From NCBI GenBank assembly GCA_963841695.1, contig CAWJDQ010000015.1:248001-312000 (forward strand): a DNA stretch of 64,000 nucleotides, in the 5' to 3' direction. Positions 45,101 to 52,633 of the stretch are shown piece after piece. Position 1 is the stretch's first letter. The number at the start of each line of letters is the position of its first letter. Made by a program: the position numbers and the translations under genes. The DNA comes from RYN-230 sp963841695 (GTDB taxonomy: Bacteria; Actinomycetota; Actinomycetes; Streptosporangiales; Streptosporangiaceae). Below the pieces are notes generated by a model. That model did not search any database. It was not told where the DNA came from and worked only from the letters and a program-made list of their open reading frames with translations.

Positions 45101-45341
45101 AGCCGTAGCCGGGGTGCAGGGCGTCGCAGCCGGAGACGGTGGCGGCGCCGACGATCGCGCCGACGTCGAGGTAGGCGGCGGGGCCTTCGCCGGGCAGCCG
45201 TACCGCGGCACCGGCCCGGGCCACGTGCGCGCAGGCCGCGTCGTCGTCCGGATAGACGGCCACGGTCTCGATGCCGAGCACGGCCGCGGTGGACATGATC
45301 CGGACCGCGATCTCCGCCCGGTTCGCGACCAGCAGCCTCAC
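42102..45341 (-). CDS. single-chain biotin-dependent acyl-CoA carboxylase (BC-BCCP-CT fusion)
   Basis: 1079 residues. Biotin carboxylase (about residues 1-450): RLLVANRAEIAVRIM, DALHPGYGFLAENSDLA, VKAVAGGGGRGLR and EVNPRIQVEHTVTEE, with an Ala/Gly/Leu repeat insert. The biotin carrier (about 495-565) carries the biotinyl Lys in VLEAMKMEHVV (about residue 529). The carboxyltransferase (about 585-1079) has both halves: GTQGIQNHRKTD, GGGGRPGDTD, then VSLCDTPGFMVG and VLRKGYGLGAMAMAGGD. A three-in-one layout of about this size is known for single-chain long-chain acyl-CoA carboxylases of actinobacteria, which can take several acyl-CoAs. The substrate cannot be read here. Confidence 0.92.
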   Translation of the reverse strand: MRLLVANRAEIAVRIMSTAAVLGIETVAVYPDDDAACAHVARAGAAVRLPGEGPAAYLDVGAIVGAATVSGCDALHPGYGFLAENSDLARRCAAAGVRFAGPSPEVLDLFGDKIAARARAARLGVPLARATEGPAGPAAARAFLDSLGPGGAVMVKAVAGGGGRGLRPVLDPAALDEALRRSASEAAAAFGDPAVYVEELLTGARHIEVQVIGDGTQVAVLGDRDCSLQRRRQKLIEIAPADLAGDLRGRLHEAARQVIESTAYTGLATVEFLVTGGRFVFLEVNPRIQVEHTVTEEVTGLDLVELMLRVTAGETLAGLGLAGLGLAGQGGAGQGWAGPPPARGCAIQARVSTETLRPDGTVLPASGTLTRFQPPTGRGLRVDTHGYPGYPVSPRYDPLLAKVIATGADRPSAATRLRTALDQFGIEGVPDNLRVLRAIAGHLGDSDLDTTWVERNPGLLAAAGTPAPLAPLDGGEPDGASLRGEPDGDEPAGDEAAIRAPLAGTVVAVAARPGDVVTAGHELLVLEAMKMEHVVAAPGGGVITSLAVQAGETVVAGALLATIDPGDHGDASGPGPGPADPDQIRPDLDETIRRHHVGSDTYRQDATARRHAGGRRTARENVADLVDEGSFVEYGALAIAAQRRRRSLDDLIERTPADGLVMGTASVGGQPVAVMSYDYTVLAGTQGIQNHRKTDRLFELARRERLPVVIFAEGGGGRPGDTDTAAVAQLDVTTFRLLAGLSGQVPLVAIVSGYCFAGNAALAAACDVIIATEGSSLGMGGPAMIEGGGLGVVAPGDVGPMAVQVPNGVVDVLVPDDAAAVATARAYLGYVAGPAASAGAADQRVLRHLVPGNRVRAYDVRPVIETLFDQGSVLELRAEFGVGIITALARLDGRPAGVIANNPRHLGGAIDGDAADKATRFLQLCQAHGIAVVSLCDTPGFMVGPAAEKTATVRRFGAMFIAGARLTVPLCTVVLRKGYGLGAMAMAGGDLKAPLLCVAWPTGEFGGMGLEGAVRLGFRKELAAITDPAARQERYEQLVAEYYEKGKALSTAAAFEIDDVIDPAQTRQVLIETLARTRS

Positions 45342-45365
45342 GGTGCTGGCCTCAATGGCCTGGCT

Positions 45366-45480
45366 CTCACGGTCGTAGCCCTCACGGTCGTAGCCCTCAC
45401 GGTGTTGGCCCCCACGGGACTGGCCCCCACGGGACTGGCCCCCACGGGACTGGCCCTCACGGGACTGGCCCCCACGGCAC
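45366..45480. repeat. 15-bp tandem repeat upstream of the carboxylase
   Basis: Seven 15-bp units in two related forms, CTCACGGTCGTAGCC and CCCACGGGACTGGCC, then a partial unit, fill most of the 174-base gap between the carboxylase start and the DsbA-like stop. It lies in the 5' region of the carboxylase transcript. Confidence 0.93.
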
Positions 45481-45515
45481 GTGGCGTCCGGCCGGAGGCG
45501 ACGCCCGCCGCGCGG

Positions 45516-46100
45516 TCAGGCCTGGGCGCTGGCCTGCTCGACGGCGACGGTGATGGCCTCGCTCTCCGGCGCGACCGCCTCCCCGGCGATCAGGACGGTC
45601 GGGGTCGCGTCCACCCCCGCGGCCTGGGCGCGGGCGGTGACGTACGGCGGCCAGTCCAGATAGGGCCCCTCGGACACGCAGGAGGCGAAGGCCGGGCCCA
45701 GCCCGACGGACTCGCCCAGGGCGATGAGCTCGGCGTCGCTCAGCCCGGCGCTGCCCTCCCGCGGCTGGTTCACGAACAGCGCGTGCACGTAGTCCATGAA
45801 CCGCCCCTGGTCCGCGGCACAGCCGGAGGACGCGGCCGCCCGGGTCGAGTACTGCGTCGTGGAGGCCTGGTCGAGGAAGTTCATCGGATGGTAGATGAGG
45901 CTGATCTCGTGCCCGCTCACCATGGCGGCCAGCGCGACTCCAGAGGACATCTCGAAGCGCCGGCAGTACGGGCACAGGAAGTCGATGTAGGCGTGCACGG
46001 GGACCGGGCCGTCCCCGACGATGATCCCGTCGCCCGCTGGGGTGGCGCTGGACGGGACATGGCTGGGCAAGGACGGTGCGGTCACGGAGCCCTCCGGCAT
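45516..46100 (-). CDS. DsbA/thioredoxin-fold oxidoreductase
   Basis: 194 residues. The thioredoxin-like motif is VHAYIDFLCPYCRRFEMSSG (CPYC), with the cis-Pro in AGVDATPTVLIAG. No signal peptide or membrane helix is visible, unlike most secreted DsbA relatives, so it may act in the cytosol. Two further Cys (SSGCAADQ and FASCVSEG) are far apart. Confidence 0.87.
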   Translation of the reverse strand: MPEGSVTAPSLPSHVPSSATPAGDGIIVGDGPVPVHAYIDFLCPYCRRFEMSSGVALAAMVSGHEISLIYHPMNFLDQASTTQYSTRAAASSGCAADQGRFMDYVHALFVNQPREGSAGLSDAELIALGESVGLGPAFASCVSEGPYLDWPPYVTARAQAAGVDATPTVLIAGEAVAPESEAITVAVEQASAQA

Positions 46101-46238
46101 GATCGGCAGTCTGGCCTCCGGCCAGCATCACACAATCAGGCCGGCCCCGCGCTAGCCGGGCTGACGGTTCTTCCGCGCGGACGTGAACGCCCGCCAGCCG
46201 GCCCGGCTGAACCGGCCGGCGCGCGCCGTCAGCCGCCG

Positions 46239-46907
46239 TCAGCAGCCGTCGTAGTCCGTCCAGTTCGATGCGCCGCCCGCGGCGATGGCGTTGTCGAAGA
46301 TCTGATCCTGGTAGGCGGGGCCGGCGACGCCGAACTCGCTGGCCGCACCGCCGTACTTCTCCCAGGTGCCCAGCTGGAACTGGTAGGCGCCGCCGCCGTT
46401 ACCCGGTCCCCAGGCGTAGCTGCCGCCCTCTTCGGCGTTGCGGATGCAGACCCCGAGCGGGGAGTCGGCGGCGTTGGAGCCGCTGCTGGTGGTGCTGGCG
46501 GGCGGGGTCGCGCTGGCGGTCGGCTGGGCGGCGGCCTGCTGCGCGGCGGCCTGCTGCGCGGCGGCGTGCTGCTGGGCCGCCTTCTTCTGCTTGGCCAGCC
46601 GGGCCGCGGTCAGCCGGGCGAGGTATTTGCGCCGGATCGCCCGGGCGTCGTCACGGACGGTCCGGGAGGCGACCACGTGGTGCCCGTTCATCAACATGTC
46701 GTCGCTGGTGAGGCTCGACGCGGCACTGGTCACCGAGATCTTCCCGTGGGAGCCGGTGGATGCCGCGGAGCCTGCTGGCCCGCCCGACAAGAACACGAAA
46801 GCCGCAGCTACGCCTCCGAGCGTTGCTGCGGCCAATACCGGTACACCGATCCTGAGGACGGGTTTCCTGGAGGTTTTGGGCCTGGAATGACGGGGTGCTG
46901 GGGGCAT
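46239..46907 (-). CDS. secreted transglycosylase-like (Rpf/lysozyme-fold) protein
   Basis: 222 residues from ATG 46907 with AGGAG five bases upstream. A basic N-terminus and one membrane/signal helix (LRIGVPVLAAATLGGVAAAFVF) lead to a Gln/Ala-rich coiled coil (AAQQAAAQQAAAQ) and a C-terminal lysozyme-fold domain with the likely catalytic Glu in VCIRNAEEGGSYAWG, then GGGAYQFQLGTWEKYGG. It would cleave peptidoglycan during growth or germination. The structured leader upstream may control it. Confidence 0.82.
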   Translation of the reverse strand: MPPAPRHSRPKTSRKPVLRIGVPVLAAATLGGVAAAFVFLSGGPAGSAASTGSHGKISVTSAASSLTSDDMLMNGHHVVASRTVRDDARAIRRKYLARLTAARLAKQKKAAQQHAAAQQAAAQQAAAQPTASATPPASTTSSGSNAADSPLGVCIRNAEEGGSYAWGPGNGGGAYQFQLGTWEKYGGAASEFGVAGPAYQDQIFDNAIAAGGASNWTDYDGC

Positions 46908-46918
46908 CCCACTCCTGT

Positions 46919-47003
46919 CCGCGAGGCTTCGCGTTCACCCGGCGAGCTGACGTCAGCCAAGGAAGCCAACGTCAGGCGGCACGGGGATCGCCTGTCTCGC
47001 GGG
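46919..47003 (-). promoter_or_regulatory. structured 5' leader of the transglycosylase gene (candidate c-di-AMP/ydaO-type riboswitch)
   Basis: On the transcript strand CCCGCGAG pairs with CTCGCGG(A), closing an 85-base unit ending just before the AGGAG ribosome site. Inside are a hairpin GACGT...ACGTC and the sequence GCCGGGTGAACGCG, which resembles the GGGTGAA core of ydaO leaders. ydaO riboswitches are known to precede Rpf/NlpC-type wall hydrolase genes in actinobacteria. The match is partial. Confidence 0.42.
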
Positions 47004-47629
47004 AACTTACTGGGACCTGAAGGCCAGCGCAGTAAAACGCTGAAATAGCGCCTTAATGGACCGCAACCGTGCTAGAGGCCTCCGGCCCGCCGGATCCGGG
47101 CGATGCGGGCGCGCAGCGCGACCGCCGTCGCGGGCGGCCGGGTGACCCGCCGCTGCGGCCGCCGCGACCGGCTTCCCGGCTCTGATCAGCAGTTACGCCG
47201 CCCACGCCGCCGGTCGCGGCGGATGGCATAGGCCGGCGCGGCCCGGCTGACCGCGATGTCCCCCGGGCGGTAACGCCCGGCCCAGGACCGCATGAGGGCG
47301 GCCGGCGGGACCGGAAATTGGCGGGAAGTCCCGGCCGAAACTCCCTCGATCTCCGCGGGCTGGTTCCGGACGGCCCCCCGGGTCCCCCCCAGCCGTCCCC
47401 TGAGCCTTCTGGGGTCCCTGAGGTTCCTGGGGCCGCTGAGGCGACTCCCTCCCGCCGTGTCATTTACCGTGGAGCGTTTTGCCCCGCGGGCGGCGTAAAA
47501 CGCTCCACGATCATGAACGGGCTCCGGGCCGGCCGGCGGGCGGGCGGTGCTGGCGCCCGGCCCGGAGCGCGGGTTCGCAGGGGGCGATCGGGAGTTCCAG
47601 GACTGACGGGGCCCCGGGACTTGACTGAT
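47004..47629. other. gene-poor intergenic region
   Basis: No convincing gene. A reverse-strand open frame (47053-47463) is low-complexity Pro/Gly/Arg/Ser and has no ribosome site. The region holds the inverted repeat at 47468 and leads to the MFS promoter. Confidence 0.7.
47468..47509. repeat. 13-bp perfect inverted repeat (hairpin)
   Basis: Arms CGTGGAGCGTTTT (47468-47480) and AAAACGCTCCACG (47497-47509) are perfectly complementary around a 16-base GC-rich loop. The right arm is followed by ATCATGAACG. Confidence 0.9.
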
Positions 47630-47649
47630 TAGACCTGTCTGTCTATTGT
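47621..47649 (+). promoter_or_regulatory. sigma-70-like promoter of the MFS gene
   Basis: TTGACT (47621) and TATTGT (47644) are separated by 17 bases. The TetR operator at 47630-47645 covers the spacer. Confidence 0.6.
47630..47645. promoter_or_regulatory. TetR operator O1
   Basis: Palindrome TAGAC-N6-GTCTA between the promoter hexamers. The same TAGAC-N6-GTCTA palindrome appears before the tetR gene. Confidence 0.75.
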
Positions 47650-47658
47650 CTTTTTGAA

Positions 47659-47670
47659 CAGACCTGTCTA
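47659..47670. promoter_or_regulatory. TetR half-operator-like site O2
   Basis: CAGACCTGTCTA, arms as in O1 but with a two-base spacer, 13 bases downstream of O1. Confidence 0.45.
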
Positions 47671-47693
47671 CTCAATCGGCGTGAGGACTGATC

Positions 47694-49148
47694 ATGACTG
47701 AGCATGGCGGCACCGTGGGCAGCACGGCCGTGGCCCCCGCGGCGGGTACCCGCCCGTGGGATGACCGCACCGGCCCGGCCCGCCCCGCCCCCCTGGCCGG
47801 AGCCGCCCGCCCGGCCGGAGCCGCCCGCCCGGCCGGAGCCGCCCCCCTGGCCGGAGCCGCCCGCCCCGACGGGGCCGCCCCCCTGGCCCGCCCCGCCCCC
47901 CTGGCCGGAGCCGCCCGCCCCGACGGGGCCGCCGTACTGCGGGCGCCCGCCCCGGCAGCGGCCCCCGGAACGCGCCGGCTGACCGGGCAGCCCGCGCTGT
48001 ACCTGCTGGCGTCCCTGATCGTGGCGCTGCTCGCGGCGTCGGCCGCCCCGACCCCGCTCTACGCGATCTACCAGGCCCGCTGGCACTTCACGCCGATCAC
48101 CACCACGGTGGTGTTCGGGGTGTACGCGGTGGCGGTGCTCGCGTCCCTGCTGACCCTGGGCAAGCTTTCCGACCACGTCGGGCGGCGCCCGGTGCTGCTG
48201 TCCGCGCTCGCGGTGCAGGCCCTCTCGCTGCTCGTGTTCGCCACCGCGCACGGGGTGCCCGCCCTGCTGGCCGCCCGGGTGATCCAGGGCCTGGCCACCG
48301 GCGCGGCGCTCGGCGCGATCGGCGCGGGCCTGCTGGACGTGGACCGCGAGCGCGGCACCTTCGCCAACGCGGTCGCCCCGGGCATGGGCACCGGGTCCGG
48401 TGTGCTGCTGTCCGCGCTGGCCGTGCGCTACCTGCCCGACCCGACCCACCTGATCTACCTGGCCCTGATGGGCGTGTTCGTGCTGCAGGCCGCCGGGGTC
48501 GCGCTGATGAGGGAGACCGCGGGCCGGGCCCCGGGGGCGATCGCCTCGTTGCGGCCGGAGATCCGGCTGCCGCGGGCACTGCGCCGCCCGATGCTGACCG
48601 CCGCCCCGGTGCTGTTCGCGGTGTGGGCACTGGCCGGGCTGTACGGCGCACTCGGCCCCTCGCTGGTGCAGTCGCTGACCGGGTCCGTCGACGTGGTGCT
48701 GGGCGGGCTGAGCCTGTTCGTGCTCACCACGGCCGCCGTCCTGGCCATCGTCGTGCTGCGCGGCGCAGGCGCCCGGACCGTGATGCTCACCGGAATCCTC
48801 ACCCTGATCACCGGCGTGGCGGTGACCATGATCGCGCTGAGCATCAAGTCCGCGCCCGCCTTCTTCGCGGGCACGGCGATCAGCGGGGCCGGCTTCGGCA
48901 GCGGGTTCCAGGGTGGCATCCGGACCGTCGTGCCCCAGGCCGCGGCGCACGAGCGCGCGGGGGTCCTGTCCCTGCTCTACATCGTCTCCTACCTCGGCCT
49001 CGGCCTGCCCGCGGTGGTGGCCGGCTTCCTCATCGTGCACGGCGGCGGGCTGACCGGCACCGCGCTGTACTACGGAGGCGCGGTCATCCTGCTCGCCGGT
49101 GCTCGCGCTGCCTGGCCTGCTGGGTGCCCGCAGCGGCCGGCGGAGTAA
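47694..49148 (+). CDS. MFS efflux transporter
   Basis: 484 residues from ATG 47694 with GAGGA seven bases upstream. A low-complexity N-terminus of about 75 residues (18-bp repeat) precedes a 12-helix MFS domain starting PALYLLASLIVALLA. Loop 2-3 has GKLSDHVGRRPVLL, and AARVIQGLATGAALG is a drug-exporter-type helix 4. The last 15 residues (ARAAWPAGCPQRPAE) are not membrane-like. A one-base shift near 49100 would give VLALPGLLGARSGRRS, so a frame error is possible. With the following TetR gene it forms an inducible efflux unit. Confidence 0.87.
   Translation: MTEHGGTVGSTAVAPAAGTRPWDDRTGPARPAPLAGAARPAGAARPAGAAPLAGAARPDGAAPLARPAPLAGAARPDGAAVLRAPAPAAAPGTRRLTGQPALYLLASLIVALLAASAAPTPLYAIYQARWHFTPITTTVVFGVYAVAVLASLLTLGKLSDHVGRRPVLLSALAVQALSLLVFATAHGVPALLAARVIQGLATGAALGAIGAGLLDVDRERGTFANAVAPGMGTGSGVLLSALAVRYLPDPTHLIYLALMGVFVLQAAGVALMRETAGRAPGAIASLRPEIRLPRALRRPMLTAAPVLFAVWALAGLYGALGPSLVQSLTGSVDVVLGGLSLFVLTTAAVLAIVVLRGAGARTVMLTGILTLITGVAVTMIALSIKSAPAFFAGTAISGAGFGSGFQGGIRTVVPQAAAHERAGVLSLLYIVSYLGLGLPAVVAGFLIVHGGGLTGTALYYGGAVILLAGARAAWPAGCPQRPAE
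47799..47935 (+). repeat. 18-bp coding tandem repeat in MFS gene
   Basis: Imperfect 18-bp units encode GAARPA/GAAPLA hexapeptides in the cytoplasmic N-terminal tail. Confidence 0.75.
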
Positions 49149-49150
49149 AA

Positions 49151-49166
49151 TAGACCGGGCTGTCTA
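49151..49166. promoter_or_regulatory. TetR operator O3
   Basis: TAGAC-N6-GTCTA directly before the tetR start, matching O1 in arms and spacing. It indicates autoregulation. Confidence 0.75.
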
Positions 49167-49181
49167 GGGGAGATGACCGAC

Positions 49182-49838
49182 ATGGCGGTGAAGAGCGCGG
49201 CCAGGCCGTCGGCGCGGGAGCGCCTGCTGGCCGCGGCCAACGAGCTGTTCTACGAAGAAGGCGTGCACACGGTGGGCATCGACCGGGTCATCGATCACGC
49301 CGGCGTGGCCAAGGGATCGCTCTACAACACGTTCGGCAGCAAAGACGAGCTGATCCGCGCCTACCTGCAAGACCGGCACGCGAGCATCACCCGGCGCATC
49401 ACCCACGCACTGGAGCGCTACGACACCCCGCGGGAACGGCTGCTGGGCGTGTTCGAGGCGCAGGGTGACCTGTTCGCCGAACCGGGCTACCGCGGCTGCG
49501 CGTTCGCCCGGGCCAGCGCGGAATCCCACCCCGGCGACCTGGTGGAGCTGGCCGCCGAGGGCTACCGCGCCTGGGTGCGTGCCCTGTTCACCGGCCTCGC
49601 GGAGGAGGCCGGCGTTCCCGACGCGCCGGGCCTGGCCCGCCAGCTGCACCTGCTCTACGACGGCAGCGGGATGTCCGCCCGGATGGATCACGACCCGGCG
49701 GCCGCGGCCGCGGCGCGGGCCGCCGCGGCGGCCCTGCTGGACGCGGCCCTCGCCACCGAGCGTCCCGGCCCCGAGGGTGCGGCCGCCGCCCCGGCGCCGG
49801 CCGCCGGGACCACGGCCGGCCGGTCCGCGCGGGGCTAG
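49182..49838 (+). CDS. TetR-family regulator of the adjacent MFS exporter
   Basis: About 218 residues from ATG 49182, which has GGGGAG nine bases upstream; ATG 49173 abuts that site and is less likely. N-terminal helix-turn-helix: SARERLLAAANELFYEEGVH, GIDRVIDHAGVAKGSLYNTF and GSKDELIRAYL. The ligand domain includes GYRGCAFARASAESH, typical of the TetR_C_33 type. Likely represses itself and the MFS gene through the TAGAC palindromes. Confidence 0.88.
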   Translation: MAVKSAARPSARERLLAAANELFYEEGVHTVGIDRVIDHAGVAKGSLYNTFGSKDELIRAYLQDRHASITRRITHALERYDTPRERLLGVFEAQGDLFAEPGYRGCAFARASAESHPGDLVELAAEGYRAWVRALFTGLAEEAGVPDAPGLARQLHLLYDGSGMSARMDHDPAAAAAARAAAAALLDAALATERPGPEGAAAAPAPAAGTTAGRSARG

Positions 49839-50204
49839 CTACAGCCAGACGGTCGCCAGCCAGATCTCCACCGCGGCCAGGACGAGCAGGACGACGTTCA
49901 GCCCGAGCACCTTGACCTCGCCCCGGCGCAGGTGCAGCGAAATCCCGCCCACCTGGATCAGCACCAGCCCGGCGGCTGCCGCCAGGGCCAGCGCCGGGGC
50001 GATGCCGGTCAGCGGGGGCAGGATCAGCCCGAGCGCCCCGAGTACCTCCAGCACCCCGATGGTCCGGACCAGCCTCAGCGGCATCGTGTCGATCCAGCCC
50101 ATCATCGGCCGCAGCTGATCCGGGGAGCGCAGCACCTTGAGCCCGCCCGAGTACAGGTAGAGCAACGCCAGCAGTGCGGCGACGATCCAGTAGGCCACGG
50201 TCAT
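49839..50204 (-). CDS. DoxX-family membrane protein
   Basis: 121 residues with four helices: WIVAALLALLYLYSGGLKV, TIGVLEVLGALGLILPPL, ALALAAAAGLVLIQVGG and GLNVVLLVLAAVEIWLAT. The DoxX motif YSGGLKVLRSPDQLRPMMGW is present. Divergent from an HxlR regulator, a frequent pairing for redox-responsive DoxX genes. Confidence 0.87.
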   Translation of the reverse strand: MTVAYWIVAALLALLYLYSGGLKVLRSPDQLRPMMGWIDTMPLRLVRTIGVLEVLGALGLILPPLTGIAPALALAAAAGLVLIQVGGISLHLRRGEVKVLGLNVVLLVLAAVEIWLATVWL

Positions 50205-50227
50205 CGGGTATGCCCCTTCGGTTACTC

Positions 50228-50272
50228 CTTGTAAGTAGCCTCATTGTCGATCAGAATCGGAAGGCTTACAAA
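50228..50272. promoter_or_regulatory. HxlR operator-like inverted repeat
   Basis: CTTGTAAG (50228-50235) and CTTACAAA (50265-50272) face each other in the short divergent region between doxX and hxlR. Arms match at 7 of 8 positions. Confidence 0.55.
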
Positions 50273-50309
50273 AGTCACACCGGTGTGCGCTGCTATCAGG
50301 GAGGTGCCC

Positions 50310-50693
50310 TTGTCTGACTACGAGGACGTGTGCTTGATCAGGGGCGACCAGGGCCGGGCCATCCGGGCGCTCCTCGACCGCATCGCCGACAAGTGGGCGC
50401 TCCTGATCATCGCGACGCTGCACACTCAGCGATTGAGGTTCACCGGGCTGCAGCGGCACATTCCGGGCATCTCCCAGCGGATGCTGTCGCTGACCCTGCG
50501 CAAGCTCGAACGGGACGGGCTCGTGCTCCGCACGGTGCACGCCGAGGTGCCACCGCGGGTGGAGTACGAACTCAGCGATCTCGCCACCACGCTGATCCCG
50601 CATGCGGTCGCCCTGGCCAGCTGGGCCATCGAGCACAACCCGGACATCGACGCCCACCGTGCGGCCTACGACACGGAGCACCCCGGCACCTGA
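50310..50693 (+). CDS. HxlR-family transcriptional regulator
   Basis: 127 residues from TTG 50310 (LSDYEDVCLIRGDQGRAIR), chosen for GGAGG five bases upstream. Winged helix core: IADKWALLIIATLHTQRLRF, HIPGISQRMLSLTLRKLERD and VPPRVEYELSDLATTL. The Cys near residue 7 (EDVC) could act as a redox or electrophile sensor as in other HxlR proteins. It probably controls the divergent DoxX gene. Confidence 0.87.
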   Translation: MSDYEDVCLIRGDQGRAIRALLDRIADKWALLIIATLHTQRLRFTGLQRHIPGISQRMLSLTLRKLERDGLVLRTVHAEVPPRVEYELSDLATTLIPHAVALASWAIEHNPDIDAHRAAYDTEHPGT

Positions 50694-50707
50694 CCTCGGG
50701 CGGATGG

Positions 50708-52386
50708 TCAGGACCGCACGGCCGCGCCGCCGTGGCTGACGCGGACCACGATCCCCCGGCGCCGCATGAGCACGGTCACGTCCGGCATCGGCCGCCCGGC
50801 GAACAGGTACCGCGGCCCCAGATACCGGGCCGCCCGGCGGTTGACCGCCGGCTGATAGCCGTCGGCGCGCAGCGCCCACGCCACGCCGAGCGTGACGTTC
50901 CGCTCGTACACCCCGTCACGCAGCACCAACAGCTCCAGCCGCTGGCGAGGCAGCGCCTGCTCGATGTACTGAGCGGCGAGCCGGGTGGCGTTCAGTTCCG
51001 CGGCGGAGGTGGAGATGGCCGATACCCGTGCCTGCTGGGCCACGGCCAGCCATGACCCCACCCCGATCAGGACCAGGGCCGCGAGGCCGGTGACGCGGAC
51101 GCCCCAGCGGGCCGCGGGCCCGCCCGCCGGGCCGGGGGCGGCCCCGCTGCCGACCGCTCCCGGGCCCGGCGGCTCACCCGCCGGGCGGCGAGCACGGCGG
51201 CGGCGCCCGTGGTCAGCCAGACGAGCAGGCCCACCGGGAGCAGGACGATCAGCAGGTAATTCTGGTCGCGGCGGCCGAGGTTGTGCACCGGGATACTCGA
51301 GAACGTGGCCAGGACGGCGGCGCTGGTCAGCAGGGTGACCAGGGCCAGCGCGGCCAGCCGCCGCGATCGCAGCGGGCGGACCGCCACGGCCAGCACGACG
51401 GCGGTGAGCACCAGCATCGCCACCCCGACCGCGGGGGCGTGTCCGCTGATCTGGCTGCCGATGCCCTTGGTGCGGAACGACAGCGACGGCAGCCACCACA
51501 CCGTCGGCGGCAGGGCCGACGCGGTCAGCGCCTTCAGGCCGAACGCGGGGCCCGCGGACCGCCGCACGCCCAGGCTCGAGATAAGCAGGCCGAGGTTGCC
51601 GTGCCGGCTGGTGAACTGCTGGATGAGCGGAGCGATCCAGCAGGCCGCGCCCGCCAGCAGCCCGAGCCCGGCCCACCAGTACCCGGCCCGGGCCCGGATG
51701 GTGTCGGCCAGCCCGGCCACCAGCGCCACCAGCACTAGCGCGGGCGAGGCGAGCGCGAACATGAGGTGAGCCTGGGCGGCTACCGACGCGGTGACGACGA
51801 CCACCGGCCACCAGCCGCGCCGCCCGGACAGGACGGCCAGCGCCGCGGCGAGCGTGGCCAGGAAGAAGAGCACGCCAAGCCACGGGTTCCAGTACGGCTC
51901 GGCCGCGATCAGCGGCTGCCAGGCCACGAGGCCGACGATGATCCCGCTCGCCGCCAGGCCGCCGAACGCGCCGAACGCCGACCAGGCCGCCTCGATCGCG
52001 AGCGAGGCGGCGACCATGCACCACAGCGCCGCGCCCCAGACCACCCCGGCCCGCGGGTCGAGGTGGACCGGGATGGCCAGCAGCCAGTACTGCAGGGGCC
52101 CTGGGTCGAACACGCCCTTGCTCAGCTGGGTGGCCTGCCCGACCAGCGGGCCGTAGGGAGTCAGGACATCCCAGGAGCGAAGCGCGATCGCCGCGCCGTC
52201 GGCGACGACCGGGGCATCCTGCTGCCCCGAACGAATCGCGCCGATCACGAAGGGGATCCAGGCCGCCACGTGGGCGGCCAGCCGGAAGAGCGTGGCCAGG
52301 CTGCGCGGCATGACCGGCCAGCGGGCTGCAGGAAGGGCCACCCGGTCCGCGGCCAGGGTGGCTGCCGACCCGGCATTTTCGGTCAT
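50708..52386 (-). CDS. polytopic membrane protein, GT-C-like (frameshifted)
   Basis: A membrane protein of about 559 residues starting MTENAGSAATLAADRVALPA. The first outer loop includes RSGQQDAPVVADGAAIALRS and DPGPLQYWLLAIP, like actinobacterial GT-C or mannosyltransferase-like proteins. About ten helices follow to AAAVLAARRVSRRARE. The frame then fails near 51160, while one base out of phase GVRVTGLAALVLIGVGSWLA and a C-terminal outer domain (ALPRQRLELLVLRDGVYERN) continue to 50708. A single-base error is likely. Confidence 0.68.
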
Positions 52387-52633
52387 ATTTCCTTATTATC
52401 TGGTGCACGTTCGGGGGGCGTGTCCCGGTGTGCCCGTTCCCGGTGCCTGCCCGCCCGGGTAGGCCCCTGGCCCGCCGCCCCCGCCCGGCCAGCCCGCCGT
52501 CCCGGTCCGGCCCAGCCCGGGACGGGCAGGGAGCGGAGATTCCCGCTGCCGCCTCCCGGGAGCGGCCTGGGGTTCACCTTCTGGCCGCCTGGCCAGCCAA
52601 GGATGTGAGGTGATCAAGGGGAGTGCAGGCTGA

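Noticed and set aside
44187..47048. A 953-codon open frame on the + strand
   Set aside because: Antisense to the carboxylase, DsbA-like and transglycosylase genes; composition is a GC-rich shadow with His/Asp/Gly runs and no domains.
47053..47463. 136-codon reverse frame in the 47-kb gap
   Set aside because: Pro/Gly/Arg/Ser-rich, no ribosome site and no domain.
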